Origin: an uncultured Aquabacterium sp.
GTDB taxonomy: Bacteria; Pseudomonadota; Gammaproteobacteria; Burkholderiales; Burkholderiaceae_C
Length of the DNA stretch: 49,525 bases
Assembly (NCBI GenBank): GCA_937864045.1
Contig: CALMIF010000129.1
Span: forward strand, 1 to 49,525
Direction: 5' to 3'
Of this stretch, positions 1 to 9,187 are shown piece by piece. Within the stretch, counting starts at the first letter, position 1. Each line of letters opens with the position of its first letter. The translations under genes and the position numbers were made by a program. A model generated the notes under the pieces. It was not told where the DNA came from. It saw only the letters and a list, made by a program, of their open reading frames with translations, and made no database searches.

Positions 1-92
1 CGGTCGACCAGGGCGCGCACGCCGGGCTCGCCGCCCAGGCGCTGGAACGGCGTGGGGCCGGCCTCGGCGGGCGTGTCGTCGTCGGAAGTCAT
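1..92 (-). CDS. Truncated haemoglobin, N-terminal part only
   Basis: Reading from the ATG at 92 toward the window edge gives about 30 residues: a Ser/Asp/Thr-rich lead, then PFQRLGGEPGVRALVDR. That matches the start of group II (trHbO-like) truncated globins, where a LGGE-x-x-VR-x-LVDRFY helix opens the fold. Proteins of this family bind haem and oxygen or NO in the cytoplasm. The haem-ligating residues lie outside the window, so the assignment rests on the N-terminal motif alone. It reads in the same direction as the MinD-like gene, which ends 37 bases upstream at 130. Confidence 0.6.
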   Translation of the reverse strand, partial: MTSDDDTPAEAGPTPFQRLGGEPGVRALVD

Positions 93-129
93 GGGCCGGC
101 AGTGTGCCAGCCGGTGGCGCCCACCCGTT

Positions 130-924
130 TCAGGGCGGCAGCAGGCGGGCGGCGGCCTGGCCCAGCGCCACCGCCGCGGCGCTGCCGGGCAGCGCCTCCA
201 TCACCAGCTGGCGGCGCTGCACCGACTCGCGCACCGCGCTGTCCAGCGGCACCTCGCCCAGGAACTGCAGCTGCAGCGGCTGCGCCAGCCCCGGATTGAC
301 GAAGCGGTCGACCACCGCCTGCAGCTGGGCGCGCACCGCGCGGCCATCGCCCGCGCGCCGCACCTGGTTGACCAGCAGGCGCATCGGCCGGGCCGCCTGG
401 CTGGTGGCCAGCACCTTCAGCGTGGCATAGGCGTCGGCCAGCGAGGTGGGCTCCGGCGTGGCCACCACCAGCACCTCGTCGGCCAGCGACACGGTGAACA
501 GCACCAGGTCGGAAATGCCCGCGCCGGTGTCCAGCAGCACATGGTCGAAGCGGCCGCGCACCTGCGCCACCAGCTCCAGCAGCTTGTCGCGCACCTCGGG
601 CGTCATGCGGCTGTACTCGACCAGGCCCGAGCCCGCCAGCAGCACGCTGAAGCCGCCCGGCGCCGGCTGCAGCGCTTCGTCCAGCGTGGCCTTGCCGGTG
701 AACACGTCGTGCAGGGTGACCCGGGCCGCCAGGTTCAGCACCACGTCCAGGTTCGCCAGGCCGAGGTCGGCGTCCAGCACCAGCACACGCCGGCCGGCAC
801 GCGCCAGCGCCGCCGCCAGGTTGGCCGACACCAGGGTCTTGCCCACGCCGCCCTTGCCGCTGGTGACGGCGGTGACCACGGCGCCATGCGGGCCGGGTTG
901 GGGGCGTTCTGTCTCTCGGCTCAT
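130..924 (-). CDS. FlhG/MinD-like ParA-family ATPase
   Basis: A 264-residue P-loop ATPase. The deviant Walker A SGKGGVGKT lies near residues 20-28 and is followed by DADLGLANLD. The LGLANLDVVLNL signature is typical of FlhG/YlxH-type MinD proteins, which control flagellar number and placement by membrane-associated ATP cycling. The ATG at 924 overlaps the stop of the upstream GGDEF gene (ATGA), so the two are probably translationally coupled. The frame stays open further upstream, but that part is antisense-free shadow of the GGDEF gene, so the overlapping ATG is preferred. The cheR-cheD-cheB genes nearby support a motility role. A general MinD-family partitioning role cannot be excluded because no flhF is visible. 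Confidence 0.8.
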   Translation of the reverse strand: MSRETERPQPGPHGAVVTAVTSGKGGVGKTLVSANLAAALARAGRRVLVLDADLGLANLDVVLNLAARVTLHDVFTGKATLDEALQPAPGGFSVLLAGSGLVEYSRMTPEVRDKLLELVAQVRGRFDHVLLDTGAGISDLVLFTVSLADEVLVVATPEPTSLADAYATLKVLATSQAARPMRLLVNQVRRAGDGRAVRAQLQAVVDRFVNPGLAQPLQLQFLGEVPLDSAVRESVQRRQLVMEALPGSAAAVALGQAAARLLPP

Positions 925-1649
925 TCGGAATCCTGGGGGGCGTGGCCGCCCAGCAGCATCGCCCGCTCCTGCAGGCTGACATCGGAGGCGGCGGTGTGCT
1001 CCAGGCACACGCGATCGCGGCCCTCGGCCTTGGCGCGGTACAGCTGCAGGTCGGCGCGCTGCATCCACAGGTCGGGCGTGGAGCGCACCCACTGCGGCGC
1101 GAACGCACCGCCCACGCTGCAGGTGACGGCCAGCTCGCTGCCACCGGGCAGGACCACGCCGGCCCGCGCCACGCGCTGGCGCACACGTGCGGCCACCTGC
1201 GGGCCGAAGGCCGGCGGGCAGTTGGGCAGCAGCACGGCGTATTCCTCGCCACCGATGCGGGCCACCAGGTCCATCGGCCGCACGGTCTCGCTGAGCACCT
1301 GGCCGACATTGCGGATCACCGCGTCGCCGATGGCATGGCCGTGGCGGTCGTTGACCAGCTTGAAGTGGTCGATGTCGATCATCAGCAGCAGCGCGGGCTC
1401 ACCCGAGCGGGCCACGCGGTCGACCTCGCGCGCCAGGGCCAGCGCAAAGCTGCGGCGGTTGGCCAGGCCGGTCAACGCGTCGCGGCTGGACAGGTCGACC
1501 AGCTGGTCGATCAGCGACTGCAGGAAGGCCGGCGAAGCCGGGTCGCCGGGCGGCACCGCCTGGCCGGCCTGGCGCAGCAGGGCCAGCGCCGAGTCCAGCC
1601 GCAGCGGGCTGACATCGCAGGTCACGGCAGCGGCGTTGGAGACTTCCAC
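921..1649 (-). CDS. GGDEF-domain diguanylate cyclase
   Basis: A 242-residue soluble protein beginning at a GTG. A short alpha-helical N-terminal part (about 1-50) precedes a full GGDEF domain (about 52-220) that should make cyclic di-GMP from two GTP. Visible signatures are DALTGLANRR, DIDHFKLVND (metal-binding Asp) and the active-site GGEEY at 133-137. An inhibitory I-site RxxD (RPMD, 124-127) sits five residues before the active loop, so product inhibition is likely. No transmembrane or sensory domain is seen. It is transcribed with the FlhG/MinD-like gene and diverges from cheR, linking second-messenger synthesis to motility genes. Confidence 0.88.
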   Translation of the reverse strand: MEVSNAAAVTCDVSPLRLDSALALLRQAGQAVPPGDPASPAFLQSLIDQLVDLSSRDALTGLANRRSFALALAREVDRVARSGEPALLLMIDIDHFKLVNDRHGHAIGDAVIRNVGQVLSETVRPMDLVARIGGEEYAVLLPNCPPAFGPQVAARVRQRVARAGVVLPGGSELAVTCSVGGAFAPQWVRSTPDLWMQRADLQLYRAKAEGRDRVCLEHTAASDVSLQERAMLLGGHAPQDSE

Positions 1650-1790
1650 GGGGGGGCGGGGCGTCAGGGCGCCAGGACATCCGGCGCCGCCAGTCTAAGC
1701 GCGGCACGCCGCCCCCCCGCCGCAGATCTGGCCCGGGTTGCGCCCGCATTTCGGCCCATCGTGCGGGCCGCGTCTGGCCAGACTCGGGCC

Positions 1791-2708
1791 ATGTCCGCCC
1801 TGCTGCCCAAGGCCCCACCGGCCACGCCCGCCCGCCAACCCGCTGCCACGGCTGCTGCGCCACTGGCCGCCGACCAGGAGTTCAGCTTCTCCACGGCAGA
1901 CTTCGAGCGCGTGCGCGACCTGATCCACCAGCGCGCCGGCATCAGCCTGCACGCGGGCAAGCAGGCCATGGTCTACAGCCGCCTGAGCCGCCGCCTGCGC
2001 GAGACCAGCCACCGCAGCTTCGCCAGCTACCTGCAGTGGCTGCAGAACAGCAGCGGCGCCGCCGGCGAGGCCGAATGGCAGGAGTTCGTCAACTGCCTGA
2101 CCACCAACCTCACCGCCTTCTTCCGTGAGGAGCACCACTTCCACGCCCTGGTCGACGACCTGAAGGCCATCGCCGGCAAGAACCCGGGCAAGCCGCTGCG
2201 CATCTGGTGCAGTGCCGCCTCCACCGGCGAAGAGCCCTACTCGATCGCGATGACGGTGACCGAGACGCTGGGTGCGTCGGCGCCGGTGCGGATCCTGGCC
2301 AGCGACATCGACACCAAGGTGCTGGCCACCGCGCAGCGCGGTGTCTACGGCAGCGATGCGCGCGGCCTGTCGCCCGAACGGCTGCAGCGGCACTTCCTGC
2401 GCGGCAAGGGCGCCAACGCGGGTTTCCTGCGCGTCAAGCCTGAGCTGGCGAAGATGATCGACTTCCGCCCCTTCAACCTGATGAGCCGGGGCTGGAGCGG
2501 TCCGGGCGGGCTGGGCGAGCCGTTCGACATCATCTTCTGCCGCAACGTGATGATCTATTTCGACAACCCCACGCAGCGCCAGGTGCTGCAGCAGATGCAC
2601 GCGGTGCTGCGGCCCGCCGGCCTGCTGTACGTGGGGCATTCGGAGAACTTCACCGACGCGCGCGACCTGTTCCAACTGCGCGGAAAGACCATCTACCAGC
2701 GGGTGTGA
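1791..2708 (+). CDS. cheR: CheR chemotaxis protein methyltransferase
   Basis: A 305-residue S-adenosylmethionine-dependent methyltransferase that methylates glutamates on chemoreceptors. After a disordered Pro/Ala-rich lead comes the CheR N-terminal helical domain (FERVRDLIHQRAGISL), then the Rossmann-type catalytic domain with CSAASTGEEPYSIAM (SAM binding), ASDIDTKVL and FCRNVMIYF. The ATG at 1791 gives the usual family length; the frame is open far upstream but that stretch is antisense to the GGDEF gene. It is the first of three chemotaxis adaptation genes on this strand. The absence of cheA/cheW/receptors here means the rest of the chemotaxis cluster lies elsewhere. Confidence 0.95.
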   Translation: MSALLPKAPPATPARQPAATAAAPLAADQEFSFSTADFERVRDLIHQRAGISLHAGKQAMVYSRLSRRLRETSHRSFASYLQWLQNSSGAAGEAEWQEFVNCLTTNLTAFFREEHHFHALVDDLKAIAGKNPGKPLRIWCSAASTGEEPYSIAMTVTETLGASAPVRILASDIDTKVLATAQRGVYGSDARGLSPERLQRHFLRGKGANAGFLRVKPELAKMIDFRPFNLMSRGWSGPGGLGEPFDIIFCRNVMIYFDNPTQRQVLQQMHAVLRPAGLLYVGHSENFTDARDLFQLRGKTIYQRV

Positions 2709-2784
2709 GCCGGCGCAGCGCCCGCCACGGCTGAAGTTCGGCCGGGGGCGGTCGATATCCAGGCGAGCAAGGAAACCCCAGCCC

Positions 2785-3480
2785 ATGATGCCTTCCACTT
2801 CCGCGGCGCGCCCCCTGGCCGCCCGACCCGGCGCCACCCCGCCTGCCACGGCCAGCGGCAGTGCCGGTGCGTCGCGGCTGGAGCGCCTGAAGGCCGCGCC
2901 GCGCAAGCCCGGCCAGGCCTCGTTCTTCTTCTGGGACGCCCACTTCCGCAACGACGCGGTCAAGGTGCTGCCGGGCGAGTACTTCGTCTACGACGAGGAC
3001 CTGCTGATCACCACCACGCTGGGCTCGTGCATCGCCGCCTGCCTGTGGGACCGCGAGCGCCGCATCGGCGGCATGAACCACTTCATGCTGCCCGAGGGCG
3101 CTGGGGAATCGGGCCGCTACGGCAGCTTCGCGATGGAACTGCTGATCAACGAGATGATGAAGCGCGGCGCTTCGCGGCTGACGCTGGAGGCCAAGATCTT
3201 CGGCGGCGGCGCGGTCATCGGCGGCATGAGCAGCATCAATGTCGGCGAGCGCAACACCCAGTTCGTCATCGACTACCTGCAGACCGAGCGCATCCCCATC
3301 GTCAGCCGCGACGTGCTGGAGATCTATCCGCGCAAGGTGTGCTTCCTGCCGGGCTCCGGCAAGGCCATGGTCAAGCGCCTGGCGCCAACCCACAACGACG
3401 CCTTCGTGGCGCAGGACCGCATCGCCGCCCAGAAGGCCGCTCCGGTGTCCAGCGCCGGTGGCTCCGTCGACCTGTTCTGA
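2785..3480 (+). CDS. cheD: CheD chemoreceptor glutamine deamidase
   Basis: A 231-residue protein whose core (from about residue 60) matches CheD, which deamidates receptor glutamines and tunes CheB/CheC-type adaptation. The catalytic Cys is in TTLGSCIAACLWD (Cys82) and the catalytic His in GGMNHFMLPEG (His99). The first ~45 residues are Ala/Pro-rich and probably disordered. Two adjacent ATG codons (2785 and 2788) follow a purine-rich AAGGAAA, so the exact start is uncertain by one codon. It lies 76 bases after cheR and 12 bases before cheB, in the usual cheR-cheD-cheB order. Confidence 0.95.
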   Translation: MMPSTSAARPLAARPGATPPATASGSAGASRLERLKAAPRKPGQASFFFWDAHFRNDAVKVLPGEYFVYDEDLLITTTLGSCIAACLWDRERRIGGMNHFMLPEGAGESGRYGSFAMELLINEMMKRGASRLTLEAKIFGGGAVIGGMSSINVGERNTQFVIDYLQTERIPIVSRDVLEIYPRKVCFLPGSGKAMVKRLAPTHNDAFVAQDRIAAQKAAPVSSAGGSVDLF

Positions 3481-3492
3481 CAAGACCCGGAC

Positions 3493-4614
3493 ATGCCCAA
3501 GAAGACACGCGTGGTGGTGGTGGATGACTCGGCGCTGGTGCGCGGGCTGCTCGCCGAGATCATCAACCGGCAGACCGACATGGAATGCATCGGTGCCGCG
3601 GCCGACCCGCTGGTGGCGCGCGAGATGATCCGCAACCTCAATCCGGACGTGATCACGCTGGATGTGGAGATGCCGCGCATGGACGGCATCGACTTCCTCA
3701 GCAAGCTGATGCGCCTGCGGCCGATGCCGGTGGTGATGGTCAGCACGCTGACCGAGCGCGGCGCCGACGTGACGCTGCGCGCGCTGGAACTGGGCGCCAT
3801 CGACTTCGTCGCCAAGCCCAAGATCGGCGTGGCCGACGGCCTGCGCCTGTTGGCCGAGGACATCACCGAGAAGATCCGCACCGCCGCCCATGCCCATGTG
3901 CGCCGCCTGCCGCCGGCCGCCGCGCCGGCGGCCGCATCGGCGCCGGGCCATCCCGCCGCAGCCGCGGCGACCGGCGTGCGCCCGGCCGCCCCGGTGGCCA
4001 GCCTGGGCCGGCTGTCGACCGAGAAGATCATCTTCATCGGTGCCTCCACCGGCGGCACCGAAGCCACCAAGGAAGTGCTGATGAACCTGCCGCACGATGC
4101 GCCGGCGGTGGTCATCACCCAGCACATGCCGGCGGGCTTCACCAAGAGCTATGCCACCCGGCTGGACAGCCTGTGCCGCATCCGCGTGAAGGAGGCGGTC
4201 GACGGCGACCGCATCCTGCCCGGCCATGCCTACATCGCCCCGGGCGGCCTGCACCTGAGCGTGGAGCGCTCGGGCGCCAACTACATCGCCCGCGTGCGCG
4301 ACGGCGACCCGGTGAACCGCCACAAGCCCAGCGTCGAGGTGCTGTTCGAGTCGGCGGCCAAGGTGGTCGGCCCCAACGCGCTGGGCGTGATGCTCACCGG
4401 CATGGGCGCCGACGGTGCCCGCGCCATGAAGACCATGCGCGACGCCGGCAGCTGGAACGTCTGCCAGGACGAGGCCAGCTGCGTGGTCTTCGGCATGCCG
4501 CGCGAGGCCATCAACCACGGCGCGGCCAACGAGGTGCTGCCGCTGCAGCGCATCGCGCCGGCGTTGATCGAGCGACTCAAGAGCACTGTCGGCGCGGCGA
4601 TCCACCGCGTCTGA
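3493..4614 (+). CDS. cheB: CheB protein-glutamate methylesterase
   Basis: A 373-residue response-regulator enzyme that removes methyl groups from chemoreceptors. The receiver domain (1-125) has the acidic pair DD at 11-12 and phospho-acceptor Asp57 ([13 protein letters not shown]). An Ala/Pro-rich linker of about 45 residues follows. The C-terminal methylesterase domain carries the catalytic triad: Ser185 (GASTGGTE), His211 (TQHMPAGFT) and Asp307 (TGMGADGAR). It ends 9 bases before the convergent hemW stop, so there is almost no room for a terminator between the two. Confidence 0.97.
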   Translation: MPKKTRVVVVDDSALVRGLLAEIINRQTDMECIGAAADPLVAREMIRNLNPDVITLDVEMPRMDGIDFLSKLMRLRPMPVVMVSTLTERGADVTLRALELGAIDFVAKPKIGVADGLRLLAEDITEKIRTAAHAHVRRLPPAAAPAAASAPGHPAAAAATGVRPAAPVASLGRLSTEKIIFIGASTGGTEATKEVLMNLPHDAPAVVITQHMPAGFTKSYATRLDSLCRIRVKEAVDGDRILPGHAYIAPGGLHLSVERSGANYIARVRDGDPVNRHKPSVEVLFESAAKVVGPNALGVMLTGMGADGARAMKTMRDAGSWNVCQDEASCVVFGMPREAINHGAANEVLPLQRIAPALIERLKSTVGAAIHRV

Positions 4615-4623
4615 CAGCGCAAA

Positions 4624-5826
4624 TCAGCCCGGCGGCAAAAACAGCTGCTGCAGGTCGCTCAGGAAATCGAAGCCGCGCGCGCTGGGCCACACCCGTGCAA
4701 AGTCGCGCTCGACCAGGCCGCGGGCCTCGGCCTCGGCCAGCGGCTTGTTGACGGCGCTCATCGGCAGGCCGGTGCGGGCCTGGAAGTCGGCCAGCGCGAA
4801 GCCATCCTTCAGCCGCAGCGCGTTGAGCATGAACTCGAACGGCAGCTGCGCGCGCGGCACCTCGTCGTCGTTGCTCATCGCCGTGCCGGCGAGCGCCTCG
4901 TCCATGTAACGCCTTGGCTCGCGCCAGCGCACCTGGCGCACCACGCGGTGCGGATAGCTCAGCTTGCCATGCGCACCCGCGCCGATGCCCAGGTAGTCGC
5001 CGAAGGTCCAGTAGTTCTGGTTGTGCAGGCAGCGGTGGCCCGCCCTCGCAAAGGCCGAGACCTCGTAGCGCTGCAGGCCAGCGTCCGCCGTGCGGGCGGT
5101 GATCAGGTCCAGCATGTCGCTGGCCAGGTCGTCATCGGGCAGGCCCGCCGGCGGCGCGCTGGCGAACACGGTGTTCGGCTCCACGGTCAGGTGGTAGATC
5201 GACAGGTGCGGCGGGTTGAAGCCCAGCGCCACGTCCAGGTCGGCCTCCAGCATGGCCAGCGTCTGCCCCGGCAGCGCGTACATCAGGTCGAGGTTGAAGG
5301 TGTCGAAGCAGGCGGCGGCCTCGGCGAGGGCGGCGCGCGCCTGGGCGCCGTCGTGCACCCGGCCCAGTTGCTTCAGCATGGCGTCGTCGAAGCTCTGCAC
5401 GCCCACGCTCAGCCGCGTGACGCCGGCCGCGCGGAAGGCGCGGAAGCGCTCGCGCTCGAAGCTGCCGGGGTTGGCCTCCAGCGTGATCTCGCAACCCGGC
5501 AGCAACGGCAGGCGGGCGCGGATCGCCGTCAGCAGCCGGTCGATCGCATCGGGCGAGAACAGGCTGGGCGTGCCGCCACCGATGAACACGCTGACCACCG
5601 GCCGGCCCCAGACCAGCGGCAGCGCGGCTTCCAGGTCGGCGACCAGCGCGTCCAGGTAGCGCTGCTCGGGCAGGCCGCCGTCGGCGTCGGCCGGCCGGGC
5701 ATGCGAATTGAAGTCGCAGTACGGACACTTGGCGATGCACCACGGCAAGTGCACGTACAGCGACAGCGGCGGCGGGTCGCCCAGCTGCAGCGTGCCGGGG
5801 CGCAGATAGCGGCTGACGAGATCCAC
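4624..5826 (-). CDS. hemW: HemW, radical SAM haem chaperone
   Basis: A 400-residue radical SAM protein of the HemN-like HemW family, now regarded as a haem-trafficking chaperone rather than a coproporphyrinogen oxidase. The iron-sulfur motif is HLPWCIAKCPYCDFN with Cys30, Cys34 and Cys37, and SVFIGGGTPSLF and LEANPGSF follow. The C-terminal HemW domain is complete (RLKDGFALADF). The start is a GTG at 5826, only 5 bases after the rdgB stop, so it is last in a probable rph-rdgB-hemW run. The family often lacks the extra N-terminal Cys of true HemN, as here. Confidence 0.93.
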   Translation of the reverse strand: MDLVSRYLRPGTLQLGDPPPLSLYVHLPWCIAKCPYCDFNSHARPADADGGLPEQRYLDALVADLEAALPLVWGRPVVSVFIGGGTPSLFSPDAIDRLLTAIRARLPLLPGCEITLEANPGSFERERFRAFRAAGVTRLSVGVQSFDDAMLKQLGRVHDGAQARAALAEAAACFDTFNLDLMYALPGQTLAMLEADLDVALGFNPPHLSIYHLTVEPNTVFASAPPAGLPDDDLASDMLDLITARTADAGLQRYEVSAFARAGHRCLHNQNYWTFGDYLGIGAGAHGKLSYPHRVVRQVRWREPRRYMDEALAGTAMSNDDEVPRAQLPFEFMLNALRLKDGFALADFQARTGLPMSAVNKPLAEAEARGLVERDFARVWPSARGFDFLSDLQQLFLPPG

Positions 5827-5831
5827 GGCGG

Positions 5832-6473
5832 TCAGGGCGACAGATGCCAGGCGTCGACCAGCATCTGCCGCAGCAGCGCCGCCGAGCGGGCGCGGTGGCT
5901 GTGGCGGTTCTTCACGTCGGCGGCCAGCTCGGCCACGGTCGCGCCCAGCTCGGGGATGAACATCAGCGGGTCGTAGCCGAAGCCCTGGCTGCCCCGCGGT
6001 GCGGTGAGCACGTCGCCCGGCCAGCGGCCGACGGCCACCAGCGGCTCGGGATCATCGGCATGGCGCACCGCCACCAGGGTGCTGATGAAGTGCGCACGGC
6101 GGTCGGTGTGTGGCGCCAGCGCCGCCAGCAGCGTGGCGTTGTTGGCCGCGTCCTGCCGGAGACGGCGGGCCTCGCGGTCCTCGCCGTCGGCCACGGCCAC
6201 CTCGCCCGCGTAGTGCGCCGACACCACACCCGGTGCGCCGCCCAGCGCGCCCACGCACAGGCCGGAGTCATCGGCCAGCGCCGCACCGCCAGAGGCCGCG
6301 GCTGCGTGCCGGGCCTTGGCAAGTGCGTTCTCAATGAATGTGTGGTGCGGCTCGTCGGCCTCGGCGATGCCCAGACTGCCCTGCGTCACCAGCTGCAGCG
6401 GCAGCCCGGCCAGCAGGGCCTGCAGTTCGCTCAGCTTCTTGGCGTTGTTCGACGCCAGAACCAGGCGCAGCAT
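5832..6473 (-). CDS. rdgB: XTP/dITP diphosphatase (Ham1/RdgB)
   Basis: A 213-residue house-cleaning pyrophosphatase that hydrolyses ITP, dITP and XTP so that deaminated purines are not incorporated into nucleic acids. Signatures: N-terminal LVLASNNAKKLSEL, ADDSGLCV (catalytic Asp region), and GFGYDPLMFIPE. The ATG at 6473 gives the canonical MLRLVLASNN start; longer readings run into rph sequence. It follows rph by 10 bases and precedes hemW by 5 bases. Confidence 0.95.
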   Translation of the reverse strand: MLRLVLASNNAKKLSELQALLAGLPLQLVTQGSLGIAEADEPHHTFIENALAKARHAAAASGGAALADDSGLCVGALGGAPGVVSAHYAGEVAVADGEDREARRLRQDAANNATLLAALAPHTDRRAHFISTLVAVRHADDPEPLVAVGRWPGDVLTAPRGSQGFGYDPLMFIPELGATVAELAADVKNRHSHRARSAALLRQMLVDAWHLSP

Positions 6474-6483
6474 GCTGCGGCTC

Positions 6484-7224
6484 CTAGCGCGGTAGCGGCG
6501 CGGCAAGCGCGGTGCGCTGCGCAGCCACCAGTTCGCGAATGCCCTTGCCGGCCAGCGCCAGCAGCGCGTCCATCTCGGCACGGCTGAAGGCGGCGCCTTC
6601 GGCCGTGCCCTGCAGTTCGACGAAGCCGCCCGCGCCGGTCATCACCACGTTCATGTCGGTGTCGCAGCTGGAGTCCTCGGTGTACTCCAGGTCCAGCAGC
6701 GGCGTGCCCTGCACGATCCCGACGCTGACCGCGGCGACCGCGTCCTTGATCGGGCTGCGCTGCAGCTTGCCTTGGGCGATCAGCCAGGTCACCGCGTCGG
6801 CCGCGGCCACATAGGCGCCGGTGATCGCCGCAGTGCGGGTTCCACCATCGGCCTGCAGCACGTCGCAGTCGATCAGGATGCTGCGCTCGCCCAGGGCGGC
6901 CAGGTCGAACACGCAGCGCAGGCTGCGGCCGATCAGGCGCTGGATCTCCTGCGTGCGCCCGCTCTGCTTGCCGCGTGCGGCCTCGCGGTCGCCGCGGGTG
7001 TGGGTGGCGCGCGGCAGCATGCCGTATTCGGCCGTCACCCAGCCCTCGCCGCTGCCCCGCTTGTGCGGCGGCACCTTTTCCTCAACCGAGGCGGTGCACA
7101 GCACCTGCGTGTGGCCGAAGCTCACCAGCACCGAGCCCTCGGCATGGCGGGTGAAGCCGCGCTGGATCGTGACCGGGCGCAAAGCATCGTGCGCGCGGCC
7201 ATCGCCGCGCAGAAAATTCGTCAT
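6484..7224 (-). CDS. rph: Ribonuclease PH
   Basis: A 246-residue phosphorolytic 3' exoribonuclease that trims tRNA 3' ends. The start at 7224 ([18 protein letters not shown]) is the usual one; [30 protein letters not shown] and the phosphate-binding [15 protein letters not shown] are all present, as is [17 protein letters not shown]. It lies 8 bases after the PP2C phosphatase gene. Complete, with no sign of decay. Confidence 0.96.
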   Translation of the reverse strand: MTNFLRGDGRAHDALRPVTIQRGFTRHAEGSVLVSFGHTQVLCTASVEEKVPPHKRGSGEGWVTAEYGMLPRATHTRGDREAARGKQSGRTQEIQRLIGRSLRCVFDLAALGERSILIDCDVLQADGGTRTAAITGAYVAAADAVTWLIAQGKLQRSPIKDAVAAVSVGIVQGTPLLDLEYTEDSSCDTDMNVVMTGAGGFVELQGTAEGAAFSRAEMDALLALAGKGIRELVAAQRTALAAPLPR

Positions 7225-7232
7225 CGGGAACC

Positions 7233-8162
7233 TCAGGGTTTCTTGAGAGACGATCGCTTGATCGCCTCGTTGATCTCGCGGATCGAGCGCTCGATCTCGG
7301 CGTCGTCGAGTTCCTCGACCGGCGCCTCGCCAGCGGCCAGGCTGGCCTGGATGGTGGAAGCGAAGACCTCCTCGCCGAGTGAGCGGGTGTGCACCACCGG
7401 CGCCTCGTCGGCGCCCTCGGCACCTTCCCACTCCAGCGCCAGCACCGTCACGTTGTCGCTCTTGGCGCCGGCCGCGCGCAGCGCCATCTCGGCCAGTTCG
7501 GGCACCGCGTCGCTGACCACATGCCGCGTCAGCGTCTCGACGATCGCCTCGTCGGCCACCGCGCCCCACAAGCCGTCGCTGCACAGCATCAGGCGGTCGC
7601 CCGGCTGCAGCACCGTCGGCCCGGCGGTATCGACCACCGGCTTGCCGGGGCTGCCCAGGCAGGTGAAGAGCACGTTGCGGTTGAAACGCTGCGCGTCCAT
7701 CGGGATCGGCTGGCCCGACTGCGCCAGTGCGCCGTGCAGTTCGGTGTAGCTGTGATCACGGGTGCGCGCCAGCAGCTTGCCATCGCGCACCAGGTACAAC
7801 CGGCTGTCGCCGCAATGCGCCCAGTAGGCCGACTGGCCCTGCACCACGCAGGCCACCACAGTGGTGCGCGGCGTGTCCATCAGGCCGCGCTCGGTGGCGT
7901 AGCGCAGCAGCTGGTGGTGGCCGGCCAGCACCGCTTCCTGCAGGAAGCGCAGCGGGTCCTTCAGCGTGGGCCGCGCGTCGCGCTGGAACAGCGCCGACAG
8001 CGTCTGCAGCGCCATCTGCGCAGCGACCTCGCCTTCCGGATGGCCGCCCATGCCGTCGGCCAGCGCGAACAGGCCCGCCGACCGGGTGTAGCAATAGCCC
8101 ATCCGGTCTTCGTTCTTCTGGCGGCCGCCCTTGCGGCTGACCTGGTAGACGTGAAAGCGCAT
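7233..8162 (-). CDS. PP2C-family Ser/Thr protein phosphatase
   Basis: A 309-residue metal-dependent phosphatase. Motifs: [14 protein letters not shown] (first metal-binding Asp), [15 protein letters not shown] (DGMGGH at 36-41), and [11 protein letters not shown] ~60-residue acidic tail follows the catalytic domain. It sits 26 bases downstream of a Ser/Thr kinase gene on the same strand, so the two probably form a reversible phosphorylation pair, a known association in Burkholderiales. Substrates cannot be read from the sequence. Confidence 0.9.
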   Translation of the reverse strand: MRFHVYQVSRKGGRQKNEDRMGYCYTRSAGLFALADGMGGHPEGEVAAQMALQTLSALFQRDARPTLKDPLRFLQEAVLAGHHQLLRYATERGLMDTPRTTVVACVVQGQSAYWAHCGDSRLYLVRDGKLLARTRDHSYTELHGALAQSGQPIPMDAQRFNRNVLFTCLGSPGKPVVDTAGPTVLQPGDRLMLCSDGLWGAVADEAIVETLTRHVVSDAVPELAEMALRAAGAKSDNVTVLALEWEGAEGADEAPVVHTRSLGEEVFASTIQASLAAGEAPVEELDDAEIERSIREINEAIKRSSLKKP

Positions 8163-8188
8163 GGCCGGTTGCGGGCTCGCTCAGCGGA

Positions 8189-9157
8189 TCAGGACTTGGC
8201 CCCAGCCTTCAGGCTCTCGAACTGCAGCTTCATGCGTTCGGAGAAGCTCAGCTTGGTGTAGCGCCGCTCGGTCTCGCGCGCCAGCTCCTTCTGCAGCGCG
8301 AACACGCTCTGCGGCCGGCTCAGCGGGTCCAGCGACATGCACCACTCCGTCACCTCGATCAGGTTGTCGGAATAGACGTTGCGCAGCCGCGAGAGGCTCA
8401 GCGCCAGGCGGTCCTTCTCGATGCGCTGCGGCGCGTCGTTGGGCGGATAGCCCTGCATGCAGGCGTAGATGCAGGCGCCGATGGCGTAGATGTCGGTCCA
8501 GGGGCCCAGCGTGCCGTCGCGGCGGTACATCTCGGGCGCGGCGAAGCCGGGCGTGTACATCGGCCGGATGAAGTTGCCTTCCTTGCTCAGCACCTCGCGC
8601 GCAGCGCCGAAGTCCAGCATCACCGCCCGGTTGTCGTTGGTGATGAAGACGTTGGCCGGCTTGATGTCCAGGTGCAGCATCTTGTGCTGGTGCACGATGC
8701 GCAGGCCGCGCAGGATCTCGTCGAACAGGCTGCGGATCGTGCTCTCTCGGAACACCTTGTCGCGCTTGAGGTCGCGCGCGGTGACGATGAAATCCTGCAG
8801 CGTGTCGCCCTGCAGGTAGTTCATCACCATGTAGACGGTCTCGTTCTCGCGGAAGAAGTTCAGCACCGAGACCACGCTCGGATGGCTGATCTGCGCGAGG
8901 CTGCGGCCTTCCTCGAAGAAGCTCTTCAGGCCCAGGCGGTACAGCGGCTGCTTCTCGGGCTTGACGCGGGGCGTGAGCTCACCCGCCGAGCGCTCGGCCA
9001 GCGAGGCGGGCAGGTATTCCTTGATCGCCACGTTGTGGCGGTCGGCGTCCTCGGCCAGGTAGACCACGCCGAACCCACCGGCGGCCAACTTCTTGACGAT
9101 GACATAGCCGCCAACCACCGTGCCCGCAGGCAAGGGAGCGGGCTTTGGCTTTGACAT
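8189..9157 (-). CDS. Hanks-type Ser/Thr protein kinase
   Basis: A 322-residue soluble kinase. The glycine loop (LAAGGFGVVYLAED), ATP-anchoring Lys46 (VAIKEYLP), catalytic loop HLDIKPAN (Asp164) and DFG at 182-184 are present. The usual HRD Arg is Leu (HLD), so this is a non-RD kinase that may not need activation-loop phosphorylation. An APE-like motif (AAPEMYR) and the P+1 region follow. No transmembrane helix or PASTA sensor domain is present. Its ATG lies only 30 bases from the divergent yicC start, so the two promoters must overlap. Confidence 0.9.
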   Translation of the reverse strand: MSKPKPAPLPAGTVVGGYVIVKKLAAGGFGVVYLAEDADRHNVAIKEYLPASLAERSAGELTPRVKPEKQPLYRLGLKSFFEEGRSLAQISHPSVVSVLNFFRENETVYMVMNYLQGDTLQDFIVTARDLKRDKVFRESTIRSLFDEILRGLRIVHQHKMLHLDIKPANVFITNDNRAVMLDFGAAREVLSKEGNFIRPMYTPGFAAPEMYRRDGTLGPWTDIYAIGACIYACMQGYPPNDAPQRIEKDRLALSLSRLRNVYSDNLIEVTEWCMSLDPLSRPQSVFALQKELARETERRYTKLSFSERMKLQFESLKAGAKS

Positions 9158-9187
9158 AATCCGTAGTTTCCCTGAACTGGTGGGTCG

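Noticed and set aside
4624..5826. HemN oxygen-independent coproporphyrinogen oxidase
   Set aside because: The N-terminus and genomic position next to rdgB and rph match HemW, now considered a haem chaperone.
9120..9187. TTGACA at 9153 as the -35 of yicC
   Set aside because: No convincing -10 follows at the right spacing before the start at 9188, so no promoter is called there.
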